The notes under the pieces are model-generated. The model saw nothing but the letters and a program-made list of their open reading frames with translations. It did no database searches and was not told the origin of the DNA. Shown here piece after piece: positions 1-7,953 of a DNA stretch of 48,715 nt. Position 1 is the stretch's first letter; each line of letters starts with the position of its first letter. The position numbers and the translations under genes are program-made. Origin of the DNA: Roseomonas sp. GTDB taxonomy: Bacteria > Pseudomonadota > Alphaproteobacteria > Acetobacterales > Acetobacteraceae. The DNA lies in the NCBI GenBank assembly GCA_020249465.1, contig JADCFP010000129.1:1-48715 (forward strand), in the 5' to 3' direction.

Positions 1-2
1 AA

Positions 3-1481
3 CTGGAACGTCTGCGTGCCGAACCCGCCGATGAGGAAGTCCAGAAAATTCTGGAAACGCTCGCGACCCGCAATGGTGAATTGACGGATGTGGCCGATGC
101 CCGCCCGGCTACCAAGGGTGAGGTGATGGTGTGCGATTTTGCTGGCTCCGTCGTGCCGGATTTGCTGACCAATGGCCCGGCCCTTGGCGCCGTGCCCGGC
201 ATTCCGGGCCAGGCGCCCCGCGGTTGGGAGATTGCGCTTTCGGGTGGCCTGAAGTCCGAAATCGCTTCCATCGGCACCGAAGAAGCGCTGCCCTATTTCG
301 ATCTGCGCGTCAGCGGCACGGCGAGCGAAGCCGGCTGGGTTCAGGTATTCCTGGAAGGGCCGAAGGGCATTGCCGCGGCGCCGGGTGCTACGCAAAGCCT
401 GATGGTCAGCACCAAACTGGCTGGTGGCAGCCTGCCGGAAGGCACCCAGGGCAAGCTTGGCTTCAATTTCTACAGCCTGCGCGCCGATGGCGTCGATTTC
501 CTGGATATGCAGCGCGATGCCTTTGACGTGGCGGCCGGGCGCAGCACGCTTGCCTTCACCTTCCCCAATCAGGCGGAAATCGGCGCCTGCCGTCCCTTCA
601 TCTATCTGCACGGCATGCCGGCGGGTGCTGCGGTGGAATTCACGCTGCGCATTGGGCCTGCGCGGTTGATCGCGGGCACAGAAGAACCGGCCCTTGCCCC
701 CTTCGCGGGTGGTTCAGCCACCGATATGCCTATCGAAGTGGGTGGCCCCGGCTTCATCCCGGGCTTCACCGAACAGATGGAAGGGCTTTCCGTCGGCGAC
801 AGCCGCGATATCCAGGTGGTGTTTCCGCTGGATTATGGTTCGGCAGACTTGGCGGGGAAGCGTGCTGTCTTCTCCATTACGGCGAAGAAGCTGCAGCAGC
901 GCGTGCCGCGCGCCATTGATGATGAATTGGCAAAAACCGTGGGCCAGGCGGACCTTGCCGCCCTACAGGCACAGGTGAAGGAAGGCCTGCAGCGCGAATA
1001 TGACGCCATGGCGCGCATGCGCCTGAAGCGCGCCCTTTTGGACAAGCTTGCCGATCAGGCGAGCTTCCCCGTGCCGGAAGGCATGGTGGAGGGTGAATTC
1101 AGCCAAATCTGGCAGCGCGTGGAAGCCGATTTGAAGGCTGGGCGGCTTGATTCCGATGACGCCGGCAAGGATGAGGCGACGCTGCGCGACGAATATCGCG
1201 GCATCGCCCAGCGGCGCATCCGGCTTGGCCTGCTGCTTTCTGAAATTGGCCGCAGCAACAACATCCAGGTGACACCGGATGAGCTGAGCCGTGCGCTTCG
1301 CCAGGAAGCGTCACGCTACCGTGGCCAGGAACAGCAGGTGATCGAATTCTTCCGCAAGAACCCGGAAGCGATGGAAAACCTCCGCGCCCCGATTTTTGAG
1401 GAAAAGGTCGTGGATTTCATTCTGGAATTGGCCAAGGTGGCCGAGCGCCAGGTGAAGCCTGAGGAATTGTCGGAAGCCTGA
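3..1481 (+). CDS. tig: Trigger factor (ribosome-associated chaperone/PPIase), 5'-truncated, with an inserted domain
   Basis: Trigger factor binds the ribosome exit tunnel and folds nascent chains in the cytosol. The frame is open from the window edge, so the N-terminal ribosome-binding domain (about 110 residues in E. coli) lies outside. A TTG at 81 is internal to the gene, not its start. Counting residues from codon 81, the PPIase domain begins with VMVCDFAGSV (15-24). It is interrupted by about 180 residues (roughly 25-206) and resumes at PFAGGSATDM, GFIPGFTEQMEG and the FPLDYG strand (207-283). The C-terminal chaperone domain follows (about 284-466) with LLLSEIGRSNNI and IEFFRKNPEAMENLR, both typical of the family. 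The insert sits in the loop that normally reads DFxGxVDGxxFxGG. Reading frame and codon use are continuous across it. No clpP follows; a strong terminator does. Identity of the host protein is very secure. The nature of the insert (phage-structural-like beta domain) is inference. Confidence 0.93.
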   Translation: MERLRAEPADEEVQKILETLATRNGELTDVADARPATKGEVMVCDFAGSVVPDLLTNGPALGAVPGIPGQAPRGWEIALSGGLKSEIASIGTEEALPYFDLRVSGTASEAGWVQVFLEGPKGIAAAPGATQSLMVSTKLAGGSLPEGTQGKLGFNFYSLRADGVDFLDMQRDAFDVAAGRSTLAFTFPNQAEIGACRPFIYLHGMPAGAAVEFTLRIGPARLIAGTEEPALAPFAGGSATDMPIEVGGPGFIPGFTEQMEGLSVGDSRDIQVVFPLDYGSADLAGKRAVFSITAKKLQQRVPRAIDDELAKTVGQADLAALQAQVKEGLQREYDAMARMRLKRALLDKLADQASFPVPEGMVEGEFSQIWQRVEADLKAGRLDSDDAGKDEATLRDEYRGIAQRRIRLGLLLSEIGRSNNIQVTPDELSRALRQEASRYRGQEQQVIEFFRKNPEAMENLRAPIFEEKVVDFILELAKVAERQVKPEELSEA

Positions 1482-1503
1482 TTGGGGCATACCTAAGAGC
1501 TGG

Positions 1504-1535
1504 AAAGGGCAGGGGGCAACCTCTGCCCTTTTTTT
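1504..1535 (+). terminator. Rho-independent terminator of trigger factor gene
   Basis: A perfect 9-bp stem AAAGGGCAG/CTGCCCTTT with a 10-nt loop is followed by a run of seven T. It begins 22 nt after the stop codon of the trigger factor gene and separates it from the transporter operon downstream. Confidence 0.9.
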
Positions 1536-1628
1536 GTTCACGCGCCGCTCTACTGATTTTTGTCGGGAAATGAAGGGGGTGGCTTGCAGGAAGGCCGAGC
1601 CTCGCATAGGTAGGGTTCAAAGAGGCTT

Positions 1629-1644
1629 GGCGGTATCAACCGCC
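1629..1644 (+). promoter_or_regulatory. Small hairpin just upstream of livG start
   Basis: Perfect inverted repeat GGCGGT-ATCA-ACCGCC ending 5 nt before the ATG at 1650. It occupies the place where a ribosome-binding site would be, so it may damp translation from 1650 or lie in the leader of a downstream GTG start. The structure is seen in the sequence; a role is inferred. Confidence 0.35.
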
Positions 1645-1649
1645 GTAAG

Positions 1650-2438
1650 ATGGGGGGCGTGGTTCGGGTGTCTGACACCATCCTTGAAACGGAAGGGCTT
1701 ACGAAGGAATTCCGGGGCTTCGTCGCAGTCAGCGACGTGAACCTGAATGTCCGCCGCGGCACCATCCATGGCTTGATCGGCCCTAACGGCGCCGGCAAGA
1801 CCACTTGCTTCAATATGCTGACGAAATTCCTGCCGCCAACCCGCGGTGCCATTCGCTATGATGGTCGCGACATCACGGGGATGAAGGCGGCCGAGGTGGC
1901 CCGCCTTGGCCTGGTGCGGAGCTTTCAGATCTCTGCCGTGTTTCCACATTTGACCGTGCTTGAAAATGTGCGCGTGGCTCTGCAACGCGCGCGTGGCGGT
2001 TCCTTCGATTTCTGGCGTTCCGATTCGGTGCTGCGCAAGTTCGATGCGCGGGCTGAGGAATTGCTGGCGGATGTGGGCCTGACCGAATGGATGCATCTGA
2101 CGGCAGGCGAATTGCCCTATGGTCGCAAGCGCGCCTTGGAAATCGCTACCACGCTCGCGCTTGATCCGGTGATGATGCTGCTGGATGAACCAACTGCCGG
2201 CATGACGCATGATGACGTGGAACGCGTGGTGGCGCTGGTGAAGCGCGTCTCGGTTGGTCGTACCATTCTGCTCGTGGAACATAATCTCCGCGTTGTGCAA
2301 GGGCTTTGCGATACCATCACCGTGCTCGCGCGCGGCAGCGTGTTGGCGGAAGGTGACTACGCGGCCGTGTCGCGCAACCCTGATGTGGTCGCGGCGTATC
2401 TTGGTACGGAAGCCCCGACGGAGGCCGCCCATGGTTGA
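1650..2438 (+). CDS. livG: Branched-chain amino acid-type ABC transporter ATP-binding protein (LivG-like)
   Basis: One of two cytosolic ATPases that power a HAAT-family importer. The 262-residue product has Walker A GPNGAGKT (44-51), the LivG-type signature LPYGRKRALEIA (about 155-166) instead of canonical LSGGQ, Walker B VMMLLDEP (174-181) and the switch histidine in LLVEHNL (about 210). The C-terminal VVAAYLGTE is typical of LivG. The ATG at 1650 has no convincing ribosome-binding site and lies behind a hairpin. GTG at 1668 (protein starting MSDTILETEG), preceded by a G-run at 1652-1657, is a realistic alternative. The next gene overlaps by 8 bp, so the two ATPases are probably translationally coupled. 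Confidence 0.93.
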   Translation: MGGVVRVSDTILETEGLTKEFRGFVAVSDVNLNVRRGTIHGLIGPNGAGKTTCFNMLTKFLPPTRGAIRYDGRDITGMKAAEVARLGLVRSFQISAVFPHLTVLENVRVALQRARGGSFDFWRSDSVLRKFDARAEELLADVGLTEWMHLTAGELPYGRKRALEIATTLALDPVMMLLDEPTAGMTHDDVERVVALVKRVSVGRTILLVEHNLRVVQGLCDTITVLARGSVLAEGDYAAVSRNPDVVAAYLGTEAPTEAAHG

Positions 2439-3174
2439 TGTGATGACCGCGCCCGCGGGCACCAAGCCCAGCACCGGTGCACTGATGGAAGTTCGCGGGC
2501 TTGAGGCCTGGTATGGCGAAAGCCATGTTCTGCACGGCGTGGATATTGATATCCGCGAAGGCGAAGTGGTGACGCTGCTTGGCCGCAATGGCGCGGGCAA
2601 GACCTCCACGCTTCGGTCCGTCATGGGGCTGGTGCCGCGCCGCAGCGGTTCCATCAAGTATGAGGGCAAGGAATTCGTCAATGCGCGTTCGGATGTGATT
2701 GCGCGCGCCGGCATTGCCTATTGCCCTGAGGAGCGCGGGATTTTCGCCTCGCTCGACGTGACCGAAAACCTGATGCTGCCGCCCATGGTGCGCCCCGGTG
2801 GGCTGCCCTTGGATGAAATCTACACGCTATTCCCGAATTTGAAGGAAAGGGCGCGCAGCCAAGGCACCAAGCTTTCGGGTGGTGAACAGCAAATGCTGGC
2901 CATTGCGCGGATTCTGCGCACGGGGGCGCGCCTGCTGCTGCTGGATGAGCCATCAGAAGGCTTGGCGCCGGTGATTGTGCAGCAAATCGGGCGCACCATC
3001 CGCGAATTGAAGAAGCGCGGCTTTACCGTGCTGCTGGTCGAGCAGAATTTCCGCTTCGCGCAAACAGTCGCGGATCGGCACTATGTCATGGAACATGGCC
3101 GTGTGGTGGATATGGTCGCCAATGAAGACCTGAATGCATCACTTGACCGGTTGCATGAATATCTTGGCGTTTAA
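2431..3174 (+). CDS. livF: Branched-chain amino acid-type ABC transporter ATP-binding protein (LivF-like)
   Basis: Second ATPase of the HAAT importer, 247 residues. Walker A GRNGAGKT is at 51-58, signature LSGGEQQ at 148-154, Walker B LLLLDEPSEGL from 168, and the switch region LLVEQNF follows. The YCPEERGIF stretch is characteristic of LivF. I chose ATG 2431 because GGAGG lies 6 nt upstream and the overlap with livG is short; a longer open frame upstream is only read-through of livG in another frame. The three binding-protein genes follow after 52 nt. Confidence 0.93.
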   Translation: MVDVMTAPAGTKPSTGALMEVRGLEAWYGESHVLHGVDIDIREGEVVTLLGRNGAGKTSTLRSVMGLVPRRSGSIKYEGKEFVNARSDVIARAGIAYCPEERGIFASLDVTENLMLPPMVRPGGLPLDEIYTLFPNLKERARSQGTKLSGGEQQMLAIARILRTGARLLLLDEPSEGLAPVIVQQIGRTIRELKKRGFTVLLVEQNFRFAQTVADRHYVMEHGRVVDMVANEDLNASLDRLHEYLGV

Positions 3175-3226
3175 CAGGGCCGTTTTCCAAGCCGGGGCGG
3201 TCAAGCAAAAAAGGGGAAACCAAAAA

Positions 3227-4462
3227 ATGAGCCTTTCACGTCGGGACATTTTGGCCGGTTCAGCGGGCGCCACCGCATTTGGCGCGCTGCCCTATCGCAG
3301 CGCCAAGGCCCAGGCTGCGAATACCATGCGCATCGGCGTCTTGAATGACATGTCGGGCATGTATCGCGACATTTCGGGCATGAGCTCGGTGGTGTGCGCG
3401 CGCGCCGCGGTGCAGGAATTTGCGGGCCGTGGCTTCAATGTTGAAGTGCTGTCGGCTGACCATCAGAACCGCGCCGATGTTGGCGTGAATATCGCACGCC
3501 AGTGGATTGATCGCGAAGGGGTGGATGTGCTGCTGGATGTGACCACATCCTCGGTGGCGCTCGCGGTTTCCGATATCTGCCGCGAAAAGAACAAGGTGCA
3601 CATCAATTGCAGCGCGGCGACCAGCGACCTGACGGGTGCGCGCTGCAATGCCAATACCGTGCATTGGACTTATGACACCTGGATGTGCGCCAAATCCACC
3701 GGTGGGGCGATGGTGCGTGCCGGCGGCGATAGCTGGTTCTTCATCACGGCGGATTACGCCTTCGGCCATGCGCTGGAACGTGACACCAGCAACTTCATCC
3801 GTGCCGCGGGTGGGCGCGTTTTGGGGCAGGTGCGTACGCCCTTCCCGGGGACGACCGATTTCTCCTCCTTCCTTGTGCAGGCGCAGGCATCGCGGGCCAA
3901 GGTGATTGGGCTTGCCAATGCGGGCGCGGATACCACCAATTGCGTGAAGCAGGCCGCTGAATTCGGCATTACGCGCCGCGGCATCAAGATCGCTTCCTTG
4001 CTCATGTTTATCAATGATGTGCATGCGCTTAGCTTGCAGACGGCGCAGGGGCTGGTGCTGACCGAAACCTTCTATTGGGATCTGAATGACGCAACGCGGC
4101 GCTTCACCAATCGGGTTCGTTCCGCCATGGCGCCGAATATGCCGGCCATGACCCATGCTGGCACCTATGCCGGTGCGCTGCATTACCTGAAGACGGTGGC
4201 CGATATGGGCGTTGCAGCGGCCAAGGCCGATGGCGCGGCGGCGGTTGCGCGCATGAAGGCGATACCGACGGAAGATGATTGCTTCGGCAAGGGCACTATC
4301 CGCGCCGATGGCCGGAAGCTGCACCCCGCCTATTTGTTCGAAGTGAAGACGCCGGCCGAAAGCCGCGGTCCCTGGGATTACTACAAGCTTTTGCAGACCA
4401 CCCCGGGTGAGGAAGCCTTCCGGCCTTTGGCCGAGGGTGGCTGCCCGCTGGTGCGTAGCTGA
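3227..4462 (+). CDS. ABC transporter substrate-binding protein, HAAT type, tandem copy 1
   Basis: Periplasmic type I binding protein (Peripla_BP_6/LivJ-like) of 411 residues that captures solute and delivers it to LivHM. The N-terminus has a twin-arginine-like motif SRRDILAG (4-11), a hydrophobic stretch and a likely cleavage near AKAQA (about 31), so Tat export is plausible. Landmarks shared with its paralogues are RIGVLNDMSG, DHQNR, the GGDSWFFITADYAFGHALERD block and DFSSFLVQAQASRAKVIGLANAG. ATG 3227 follows an AGGGGA ribosome-binding site; the open frame extends upstream but lacks a better start. It is the first of three tandem paralogues (also 4496 and 5749), with a fourth at 23007. Ligand unknown; an amino acid, amide or aromatic acid is possible. 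Confidence 0.92.
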   Translation: MSLSRRDILAGSAGATAFGALPYRSAKAQAANTMRIGVLNDMSGMYRDISGMSSVVCARAAVQEFAGRGFNVEVLSADHQNRADVGVNIARQWIDREGVDVLLDVTTSSVALAVSDICREKNKVHINCSAATSDLTGARCNANTVHWTYDTWMCAKSTGGAMVRAGGDSWFFITADYAFGHALERDTSNFIRAAGGRVLGQVRTPFPGTTDFSSFLVQAQASRAKVIGLANAGADTTNCVKQAAEFGITRRGIKIASLLMFINDVHALSLQTAQGLVLTETFYWDLNDATRRFTNRVRSAMAPNMPAMTHAGTYAGALHYLKTVADMGVAAAKADGAAAVARMKAIPTEDDCFGKGTIRADGRKLHPAYLFEVKTPAESRGPWDYYKLLQTTPGEEAFRPLAEGGCPLVRS

Positions 4463-4495
4463 TCCAACAACATCATCGCTTGAGGGAGATAAGAA

Positions 4496-5722
4496 ATGCA
4501 GGTTTCACGTCGTAGTGTTTTAGCCGGAGCGGCCGCGACCGGCGCCCTGCCGCTCTCTCTTGCGCGCGCGCAGGCAACGAACACCGTTCGCATCGGTGTC
4601 ATGACCGACATGTCCGGCATGTATCGTGACAATACCGGCCCGACTTCGGTTGCCGCCGCGCGTGAAGCCGCGTCGGAATTCGGCGCGAGCCACGGCTTCC
4701 GGGTGGAAATCATCGAAGCCGATCACCAGAACCGCCCGGATGTCGGCGTCAATCTGGCGCGGCAATGGTATGATCAGGGCGTGGACCTGATCATTGATGT
4801 GCCCACCTCCTCCGTGGGGTTGGCCGTTTCCAATGTCGCGCGTGAAAAGAACAAGGCCTATATCAATGTCGGTTCAGCCACCGCTGACCTGACGGGCGCG
4901 CAATGCAGCCCGAATACGATCCATTGGGCCTATGATACCTTCATGCTTGCGCGTTCCACCGGTGGGGCGACGGTGCGCGCGGGCGGCGATTCGTGGTTCT
5001 TCATCACCGCCGATTACGCCTTTGGCCACGCGCTTGAACGCGATACCTCGAATTTTGTGCGTGCGGCTGGCGGGCGTATTATTGGTCAGGTTCGCACTCC
5101 CTTCCCGGGCACGACGGATTTCTCCTCCTTCCTCGTGCAGGCGCAGGCCTCCCGCGCGAAGGTGATTGGCCTCGCCAATGCGGGCGCGGATACGCAGAAT
5201 TGCGTGAAGCAGGCGGCGGAATTCGGGCTCACGCGGCGCGGCATCAAGCTTGCCTCCTTGCTGCTTTTTGTGAATGACGTCCATGGCCTTGGGCTGCAAA
5301 CGGCGCAGGGGCTGGTTTGCACCGAAAGCTTCTATTGGGATCTGAATGACAAGACCCGCGCCTGGACGGAACGCATGCTGCGGCGCGTTCCGACCAATTA
5401 TCCGAACATGATCCATGCTGGCTGCTATTCCGGCACGCTGCACTTCCTGAAGACCGTGGCGGCGATGGGTGTCCCGGCGGCCAAGGCTTCCGGCCTTGAT
5501 CTCGTGAACCGGATGAAGGCGCAGCCTTCCGAGGATGATCTCTATGGCAAGGCCACCATCCGCCCGGATGGCCGGCGCCTGATTCCTTCCTACCTGTTTG
5601 AGGTGAAGACGCCGGCCGAAAGCAGGAAGCCCTGGGATTACTACAAGCTGCTGCAGACGACGCCCGCCGAGGAAGCCTTCCGCCCGATTGGTGAAGGCGG
5701 CTGCGCGCTCGTGCGTTCGTGA
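4496..5722 (+). CDS. ABC transporter substrate-binding protein, HAAT type, tandem copy 2
   Basis: Second of three tandem periplasmic binding proteins, 408 residues. It starts MQVSRRSVLAG (Tat-like RR) and has a short signal ending near LARAQA. GAGGGAG lies about 8 nt before the ATG. The central GGDSWFFITADYAFGHALERD and DFSSFLVQAQASRAKVIGLANAGADT blocks match copy 1 almost exactly. The segments between residues about 300 and 360, and the replacement of TWMCAKSTGG by TFMLARSTGG, differ. The gap from copy 1 is 33 nt. Conservation of the core with divergence elsewhere suggests duplication followed by ligand drift, but specificity cannot be read from sequence alone. Confidence 0.92.
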   Translation: MQVSRRSVLAGAAATGALPLSLARAQATNTVRIGVMTDMSGMYRDNTGPTSVAAAREAASEFGASHGFRVEIIEADHQNRPDVGVNLARQWYDQGVDLIIDVPTSSVGLAVSNVAREKNKAYINVGSATADLTGAQCSPNTIHWAYDTFMLARSTGGATVRAGGDSWFFITADYAFGHALERDTSNFVRAAGGRIIGQVRTPFPGTTDFSSFLVQAQASRAKVIGLANAGADTQNCVKQAAEFGLTRRGIKLASLLLFVNDVHGLGLQTAQGLVCTESFYWDLNDKTRAWTERMLRRVPTNYPNMIHAGCYSGTLHFLKTVAAMGVPAAKASGLDLVNRMKAQPSEDDLYGKATIRPDGRRLIPSYLFEVKTPAESRKPWDYYKLLQTTPAEEAFRPIGEGGCALVRS

Positions 5723-5748
5723 TCTGATTTATTGAGGAAGGAAACGTC

Positions 5749-6984
5749 ATGACAACAACAAGGCGTAGTGTTCTTGGGGGTGCCGCCGTTGGCGGTACCG
5801 CTCTTGGTGGCTTGCCATGGCGTTCTGCCCGCGCGCAGGCGGCGAATACCATTCGTATCGGTGTGCTGAACGACATGTCCGGCCCGTATCGCGATATCAG
5901 CGGTCCCTATGGGCTGGAATGCACGCGCCAGGCCGTGCAGGAATTCGGCAATCGCGGCTTCAATGTTGAAGTCATCAACGCCGATCACCAGAACCGCCCA
6001 GATATCGGCGTGAATATCGCGCGCCAATGGTATGACCAGGGCGTTGATATGATTATTGACGTGCCGACATCTTCGGTTGGTCTCGCTGTCGCCAATATTG
6101 CGCGGGAAAAAAACAAGGTCTGTGTGAATACCGGTTCTGCAACGTCGGACCTGACGGGGCCGGCCTGCACGCCCAATACCGTGCATTGGATGTACGATAC
6201 CTACATGCTGGCGAAATCCACTGGCGGTGCGATGGTGCGCGCGGGTGGCGATAGCTGGTTCTTCATCACCGCCGATTACGCCTTCGGCCATGCTTTGGAA
6301 CGCGATACCGCGAATTTCGTGCGCAATGCCGGTGGCCGCGTGATGGGGCAGGTGCGCTATCCCTTCCCGGCAACGACTGACTTTTCCTCCTTCCTGGTGC
6401 AGGCGCAGGCTTCCCGCGCCAAGGTGATCGGCATGGCCAATGCCGGTGCCGATACCATCAACACCGTGAAGCAGGCGGCCGAGTTTGGCATTACGCGCCG
6501 TGGCGTGAAGCTTGCCGCGCTGCTGATGTTCCTGCCGGATGTGCATGCGCTTGGCCTGCAAACGGCGCAGGGGCTGATCCTGACGGAAAGCTTCTATTGG
6601 GATTTGAATGACCGCACCCGCGCCATTTCCGAAAGGCTGCGCCCGAGGCTGCGTGATGTGCGGCCCAATATGGCGTCCATCGCCAATTACTCTGGGGCGC
6701 TGCATTACCTGAAGGCCATTGCCGATATGGGGGTCGCTGCTTCAAAGGCTTCAGGCGCAGAAGTGGTTGCGCGCATGAAGTCCATTCCTTGTGATGATGA
6801 CGCCTTTGGCCCTGGCACCATCCGCGCCGATGGGCGCAAGCTTTGCCCTTCCTATTTGTTTGAAGTGAAGGCGCCATCCGAAAGCCGTGGGCCTTTTGAC
6901 TACTACAAGCTGCTGCAAACCACGCCGGCAGAGGAAGCCTTCCGCCCGATGAATGAGGGCAATTGCCCCATGATCCGGGCCTGA
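5749..6984 (+). CDS. ABC transporter substrate-binding protein, HAAT type, tandem copy 3
   Basis: Third tandem binding protein, 411 residues, starting MTTTRRSVLGG with a Tat-like double arginine and a signal ending near ARAQA. A GAGGAAGG ribosome-binding site precedes the ATG, and the gap from copy 2 is 26 nt. It differs from the other copies by VRYPFPATTDF (others PFPGTTDF), IGMANAGADTINTVKQ and the C-terminus NEGNCPMIRA. An intercistronic hairpin (7018-7035) separates it from the permease genes. That is a common way to keep abundant binding-protein mRNA while lowering permease expression, though here this is inference. Confidence 0.92.
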   Translation: MTTTRRSVLGGAAVGGTALGGLPWRSARAQAANTIRIGVLNDMSGPYRDISGPYGLECTRQAVQEFGNRGFNVEVINADHQNRPDIGVNIARQWYDQGVDMIIDVPTSSVGLAVANIAREKNKVCVNTGSATSDLTGPACTPNTVHWMYDTYMLAKSTGGAMVRAGGDSWFFITADYAFGHALERDTANFVRNAGGRVMGQVRYPFPATTDFSSFLVQAQASRAKVIGMANAGADTINTVKQAAEFGITRRGVKLAALLMFLPDVHALGLQTAQGLILTESFYWDLNDRTRAISERLRPRLRDVRPNMASIANYSGALHYLKAIADMGVAASKASGAEVVARMKSIPCDDDAFGPGTIRADGRKLCPSYLFEVKAPSESRGPFDYYKLLQTTPAEEAFRPMNEGNCPMIRA

Positions 6985-7017
6985 GATGAAACTTGGCCTA
7001 TCCACTTCGCACCCCGC

Positions 7018-7035
7018 CCGTGACACCCGTCACGG
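7018..7035 (+). promoter_or_regulatory. Intercistronic hairpin between binding-protein array and permease genes
   Basis: Perfect 7-bp stem CCGTGAC/GTCACGG with an ACCC loop, with no T-run after it, 31 nt upstream of the livH start. It probably acts as an mRNA stability or partial-attenuation element rather than a terminator. Confidence 0.45.
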
Positions 7036-7065
7036 CGCGGCAGTGCCCTGAGGGAAATTCTCCGC

Positions 7066-7950
7066 ATGGATGAGATATTCGGCATACCGGCGCCGCTGCT
7101 CTTTGGGCAGCTTCTGCTCGGACTGATCAATGGCGCCTTTTACGCGATGCTGTCACTCGGCCTCGCGGTGATTTTCGGGCTGCTCAACATCATCAACTTC
7201 ACCCATGGCGCCCAATTCATGATGGGCGCCTTCGTTGCCTGGATGCTGCTGCATTACCTTGGCATTGGCTATTGGTGGGCGCTGATCCTCTCGCCGTTGC
7301 TGGTGGGGCTCACGGGGGTGATATTGGAACGAACTATGATCTGTCGATTATACAAGATGGATCATTTGTACGGGATGCTGCTGACCTTCGGGATATCGCT
7401 GATCCTTGAAGGCGTTTTCCGAAACCAATACGGGTCGTCCGGTATGCCTTACCGCATTCCCTCGCAGCTTTCCGGCGCCTGGGATTTGGGCTTCATGTTC
7501 ATGCCGGTCTATCGCGGTTGGGTTGTGGTGTTCGCGCTATTTGCCTGTATCACCACTTGGTTGGTGATCGAAAAGACTCGGCTTGGCGCCTATCTGCGCG
7601 CGGCGACGGAAAACGCGCCGCTGGTGCAGGCCTTTGGCGTGAATGTGCCGCGCATGATCACGCTCACCTATGGAGCGGGTGTGGCGCTGGCCGCGCTTGC
7701 CGGGGTGCTGGCAGCGCCGATTTATTCGGTCAATCCGCAAATGGGCACAAACCTCATTATCGTGGTGTTTGCCGTGGTGGTGATCGGCGGCATGGGCTCC
7801 ATTCTCGGTTCCGTTCTGACCGGCTTTGGCCTCGGTATCATTGAAGGTCTTACCAAGGTTTTCTACCCGGAAGCCTCGGCCACTGTTATCTTCATCATCA
7901 TGGTTATCGTCTTGCTGGCGCGTCCTGCCGGCCTTTTCGGGAGGGCTTGA
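7066..7950 (+). CDS. livH: Branched-chain amino acid-type ABC transporter permease (LivH-like)
   Basis: Inner-membrane permease of 294 residues with about eight hydrophobic helices. LivH hallmarks are LINGAFYAMLSLGLAVIFGLLNIINFTHG near the N-terminus, the cytoplasmic coupling region RLGAYLRAATENAPLVQAFGVN, and VVIGGMGSILGS before the final helices. AGGGA lies 10 nt before the ATG. It is the membrane partner of livM (4 nt downstream) and the LivG/LivF ATPases encoded upstream. All three binding proteins presumably dock on this single pair. Confidence 0.94.
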   Translation: MDEIFGIPAPLLFGQLLLGLINGAFYAMLSLGLAVIFGLLNIINFTHGAQFMMGAFVAWMLLHYLGIGYWWALILSPLLVGLTGVILERTMICRLYKMDHLYGMLLTFGISLILEGVFRNQYGSSGMPYRIPSQLSGAWDLGFMFMPVYRGWVVVFALFACITTWLVIEKTRLGAYLRAATENAPLVQAFGVNVPRMITLTYGAGVALAALAGVLAAPIYSVNPQMGTNLIIVVFAVVVIGGMGSILGSVLTGFGLGIIEGLTKVFYPEASATVIFIIMVIVLLARPAGLFGRA

Positions 7951-7953
7951 TCC

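Noticed and set aside
3-1481. Two adjacent genes fused by an assembly error rather than one trigger factor
   Set aside because: The two ends of the PPIase domain fit together exactly around the insert, the frame is unbroken and codon use does not change; I keep long-read checking as a test.
1536-1649. Promoter-like TTGCAG and CATAGG boxes before livG
   Set aside because: The -10 box is poor and alphaproteobacterial promoters vary too much to call by eye.
1617-2714. 365-codon minus-strand open frame opposite livG/livF
   Set aside because: Antisense shadow of conserved ATPase genes in high-GC DNA; no recognisable domain and no ribosome-binding site.
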